A DNA stretch of 64,000 nucleotides from Lineus longissimus (lineage: Eukaryota; Nemertea; Pilidiophora; Heteronemertea; Lineidae), in the NCBI RefSeq assembly GCF_910592395.1, contig NC_088317.1:3844001-3908000 (forward strand), given 5' to 3'. The position numbers and the translations under genes were made by a program. Positions 60,201 through 64,000 of the stretch are shown here, one piece after another (the stretch's first letter is position 1; each line of letters begins with the position of its first letter). The notes under the pieces are model-generated. The model ran no database searches, was not told where the DNA came from, and saw nothing but the letters and a program-made list of their open reading frames with translations.

Positions 60201-63200
60201 TTCCAGTCATGATGCCACAAATAGATTGATCCTGTTTTCTGGTAAGTCTGTGTTGACACACTGAATTTCGGTGGACAGGTCATCAGGGGGGGGGGGAGGG
60301 GGTTTAGAAAGTGAAAAGGAAAGTGTAGAATTCCATGTGAAGAGGACTTCTTATCAGAGATAAGACATTGACAAGACATTGACAGGGGACAAAGTCACCG
60401 GCAAGAATAATTTTTGTTTTCTGAATGAGGCGAGTGCATTGTAGATCAGTTGTTTTTCACCTCATTGTTGGTCTAACCTCTTTAAAATGTTCCCTTTTTT
60501 ACCAGTGGCAACTATCAACAAGATCAGGCAACACTTTGGGTGGCCCAGCATGTCCCGAGGATGGACAAGTTTTGTCATATTTATTGGGACATCTCCCCAT
60601 TTGCATCTTGCCCGTTTCCTTTGACATTGTCAAACCGATTTTATTCCCAGGGTGACCTCATCCTGAGGACAAGGAATTTTGAAGACTTTAATTTGGATGC
60701 CCATTGTTGTGAGTAGCAATATTACTACGAAATTATGACTTGCTCTCGTCAGATAACCACAATTTCCTTCCTCCTGTAGGTACTGTTAGCCTCGGTCCTC
60801 AGACCACAATTTCCTTCCCTTTGGCCCGCTCGCTGTGCAGCCATCCTTACATTGTACTTGTCAAAAAGGAATTAGTAGGTGTGGTACTGTTCATTTTTGT
60901 CCCGAATCTTTGCTTCTAGTGAATTGCAGTTTGCTCAAATGATACTCGAGTCCATGAGAGCCCGACGACCACAATACCCTCTGATTATCGGATCCCACGC
61001 TGCAGTATCTTCCTATCTCTATTCTTAGTCATCATCCAAACGTTGCTCAGAGGATTCTGGTCCATCACAATTTTCACTGATTGGAGTCGAACATCGGCAA
61101 TTTCCTCTTAACACGGCCATCCTCACTACCGGGCGTCATTGCTAACCCTGCAGGCAGCATCGCTGAACAAACATGACAAAATTCTTTCCGTGATGGGTAA
61201 ATTCCCATTCGGAGTTGAATCTATTGGCATTTGGGGCAGTATTGGCCAAAATTATCATTTGCCGTGAAAAACATTTCTTTGGGCAGGAGTTGAGAGCGGA
61301 ACGTGAAGTTTGAGTCAACTGGTGAGGTTCAGGTGCACGTATATACCAGATGAAGACCAGATGACACATTCAGCCTTCTAACTTACTCACTTTCTACATG
61401 AATTCAGGGCCCAATTTACTGTCGTCACTAATCGGAAGCCCCTCAAAACAGTTCTGAACGGAACCGTTTGTTGGTCAGTTCAGTGTGAGGTCTTAAGGGA
61501 CTTTAGGTACAATCTTTAGAATACTATAAAATGGATTATTGGAACAGTGACCTCACTAAAAACATTGAGTGACCTCACTCCGAGGATTAGGACGACTTGT
61601 GCCATACCGTTTATCGTATTGTCACTAAAAATAGAATGGTTGGTTAAAAGGTGGGTGGAGTCGCTTTGAAGGCTAGGGGTGGGTGAAGGGTCAGTGGGAT
61701 TATGAAATAAAGGCTGGAGATGAACAGCTTATTAGGTCAAGCACTTTACTCTTAAGAACAGAACAGCTCGGTTGAAAACATACCGACCTCCTCAACACCA
61801 TCCTGACGATTTATTGACTTTTCCTGCATGATACAAAATGGAGCAAGTTCTAGATCCTAAAAAAGACACGAGTTTACCTGTTCTTCTTAGTGTTTTGCTT
61901 ACTTTTTATGGGCATTTACCCACCATGATGGGACATAGAGTTGTGATGTTATGAATAGCTGGTGTTACTTTCCATTCCTAGAGGCAGATGTAGGGACAGT
62001 AATATTAAGAAAATTCTTCCGTCTTTTAACTGAAATGATATGTTATTTCGTGATAATAGATCCTGACCACAATATGGGACATGTCTACAATGTGTTCCTG
62101 AGGGCCCTTAGTTAGAGATGACATCATGGCATAAGGGGACACGAGGGCCCTCGATTGAGGTAACATCAAGCCACTGAAGAAGACAGGTGTGCACTTGAAT
62201 CAAAATAATGAATTGCTAGGATTTATCTGGGCAATTTTAAAATTATTCACTTATGCTGTTATAACCTTACCCAATCACGGCAATTAAAGTACGAAATCTC
62301 GTCAATTAGGTCCTGGTTAGTGCTCTCAATGCTTGTACAAAGCCTAATAATGACTCGTTAGAGGCATAACAGTCCCATTCATGAAAATTAAGGGGGTGGG
62401 CTCAGTTCGTTTAGATCAGGAACATACTGCCTTCGTAGTTCGTGGTGAGATATTTAAAAAAATGAAAAGAAGTATCTTCCCCGCTCCTGATTTTACATAC
62501 AAAAGTCTTCTCATAATCCATCAAATTTTGGGCACTCTTAGCGTGAATCCGACCCACTGGTCCTACTTTCCATGAATTGCCCGGAAAGACCAGACACATG
62601 TCCTGTTATTAACCAAAATATAAAATATTGACATTGGTCTTCAAGTGACTTCAAGAGCGTGTCAGCCAATAGGTCTAAGTTTGTGTCAATTTGTTATGGC
62701 TGGTACTCGTTGTCCGTGAGGTCAGGGGGCACTTGCGGGAGGACACGGCGTACAGGAAACAGGTGTGTGTCGGGTGTGTGGCTATCTTACAGGGTCTTCG
62801 TCTGGTTGGTCAGATCCTGGTATACAGGACCACAGAACAACCATCATAAATGACAATATGGAAATGTACTATAAAAATTAAATGTTGATGAATGATCAGG
62901 TCGCTGGGTGGTTCAGATATCTCCCATGGGGGCCATATTAAATTTGGTTTCTGTGCAAGGGGAAAGCCCTCTTGGATTTGCACGTGATTATCCCAACATT
63001 CAAATTATTGACCGCTGAATCAGGTGATCAGTGTGCCATCAAGAAATCTCAAGTTCTTGCTTTCACTTTTTATCGTTGGCCTTGTTGACATGAGGAAGTG
63101 TAAAGCATATCTGCACACCTGGGCACTCGGTGTGGGTGTCTGGATATCGTGATTCATGATAGCAGAATTTTTATCAGGAAATATCCTGGCCAGAGAACAA

Positions 63201-64000
63201 AGTTATCAATCTCGATATACTCGTGATTGGAAAATATTGCTATCATTGGTAAACATAGGAATGCTATTAAGACCTAGATTGTCAAGTATGGGGTCCTTGA
63301 GGGTAGTCATAGATGACATGACTGAACACCTGAAGGAAGACCGCTGCGGGCTTGACTTGACCATGCCAATCGTCCTCCTTCACTGGAGCCGCTGTCTTGA
63401 AGAAAGTACACTGGGTCCTGTTGCTCAGTTGGTGTAAGTGCTAATGGTGAATGTGAGTATGTGGTAGCGTGACACCAATGACAACCTGAACTGCATCCTG
63501 TATATTATGCCTGTATTATCCCCCTCAACCCTGACAGCCTGCTAATCTTCTTGTGTTTCTGGGATATGGATTATTGGCCATTGTCAACATTTGAACTGGT
63601 CTGAGTAGTAGACACAGACTGGACTGGCACCAATTTTGGCCTTGGTTGAGTTGAAGTTCCTGGTATAGACGCCTGCTCTTGCTCTCTGGCGGCGATACTG
63701 TCAGTAGCCTACAGTTTGTGGTCAATTATCAGGCCGTATTTCATCGATACTGATGCTATCTCAACTATTGGCCCCAGTCAATATGTGAAGTGGTCTGCTA
63801 TACTACCGAACTGGCACCATTCGAATCCTGGTTGTGACTCACAGTCCTTGGAAAAATCTGATATTGAAATTGCAGCCATTTCAAAATGGTAGCAAGGTTT
63901 TCATTATGCGATTCCATTACAGGTCTAATTGGTCTCAATCTCAATGAAAATCAAGATAATTAGAATCAAACCAATTTGATTCCCAGAAGCAGTGTTTAGC
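54291..64000. other. Gene-poor region to the window end
   Basis: No coding exon is supported. Contents: three 36-base repeats (55120-55222), G tracts at about 58350-58364 and 60287-60302, and weak tRNA-like boxes near 63785-63845 (ATTCGAATCCTGG). A start-like GCCACCATGGCCACACAG followed by GTAGAT at 59482-59493 would make a four-codon first exon but has no partner. It could be a long intron or a regulatory region of a gene outside the window. Confidence 0.4.
55120..55222 (+). repeat. 36-bp tandem repeat, three copies
   Basis: Copies of GCCTCTTCCAGCTGGCTATC followed by AATGTCCAATACAGTT, with a few differences each. Confidence 0.85.

Noticed and set aside
1-64000. CRISPR arrays, bacterial operons or prophage
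   Set aside because: Introns, poly(A) signals and animal domain architectures show a eukaryotic genome; the tandem repeats lack spacer structure.

Overview
This is animal (eukaryotic) DNA. Genes are split by GT-AG introns, modules are joined at phase-1 introns, intergenic and intronic DNA is AT-rich, and there are MITE-like elements, tRNA-derived SINE-like elements and satellite arrays. The gene set (vWA/EGF matrix protein, ShKT metalloprotease, PAN-GON protein, C2H2 zinc-finger cluster, GRTP1-type TBC protein, ferritin, double-FYVE protein) points to a non-vertebrate bilaterian, probably a marine lophotrochozoan. The species cannot be fixed from the sequence. All gene models were built by hand from splice sites and reading phase, without transcript support.

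Layout: 1-5833 (+) is the 3' part of a secreted vWA/EGF (matrilin-like) protein. 6586-9725 (-) is a secreted zincin metalloprotease with three C-terminal ShKT modules. 10001-10463 (+) is a broken rhodopsin-family GPCR relic. 11163-12776 (-) is a secreted PAN/apple plus GON-domain protein. 14447-19023 (+) is a C2H2 zinc-finger locus with two candidate terminal exons, each with its own poly(A) signal. 19337-20560 is a ~99-bp satellite. 21220-23386 (-) is a paralogous zinc-finger gene with the same three-exon plan, and 23874-24302 (-) is a decayed zinc-finger exon. 28197-34235 (-) is GRTP1 (11 coding exons) with an apparent ~3 kb 3' UTR. Its first exon lies 183 bp from a divergent ferritin gene, 34419-35707 (+). 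38366-42667 (-) is a 10-coding-exon double-FYVE-like protein. From about 42.7 to 64 kb I see no convincing gene: only repeats, a few weak ORFs, and unique AT-rich DNA that could be a long intron or regulatory desert.

The genes do not form one pathway. The first third is rich in secreted, cysteine-rich matrix or protease proteins, and the middle holds a small expanding zinc-finger family. The points most worth a second look are the zinc-finger locus with swappable terminal finger arrays, the ferritin lacking most ferroxidase ligands, the PAN-GON architecture outside ADAMTS, the double-FYVE protein with eroded lipid-binding motifs, and the shared GRTP1/ferritin promoter with an E-box palindrome.
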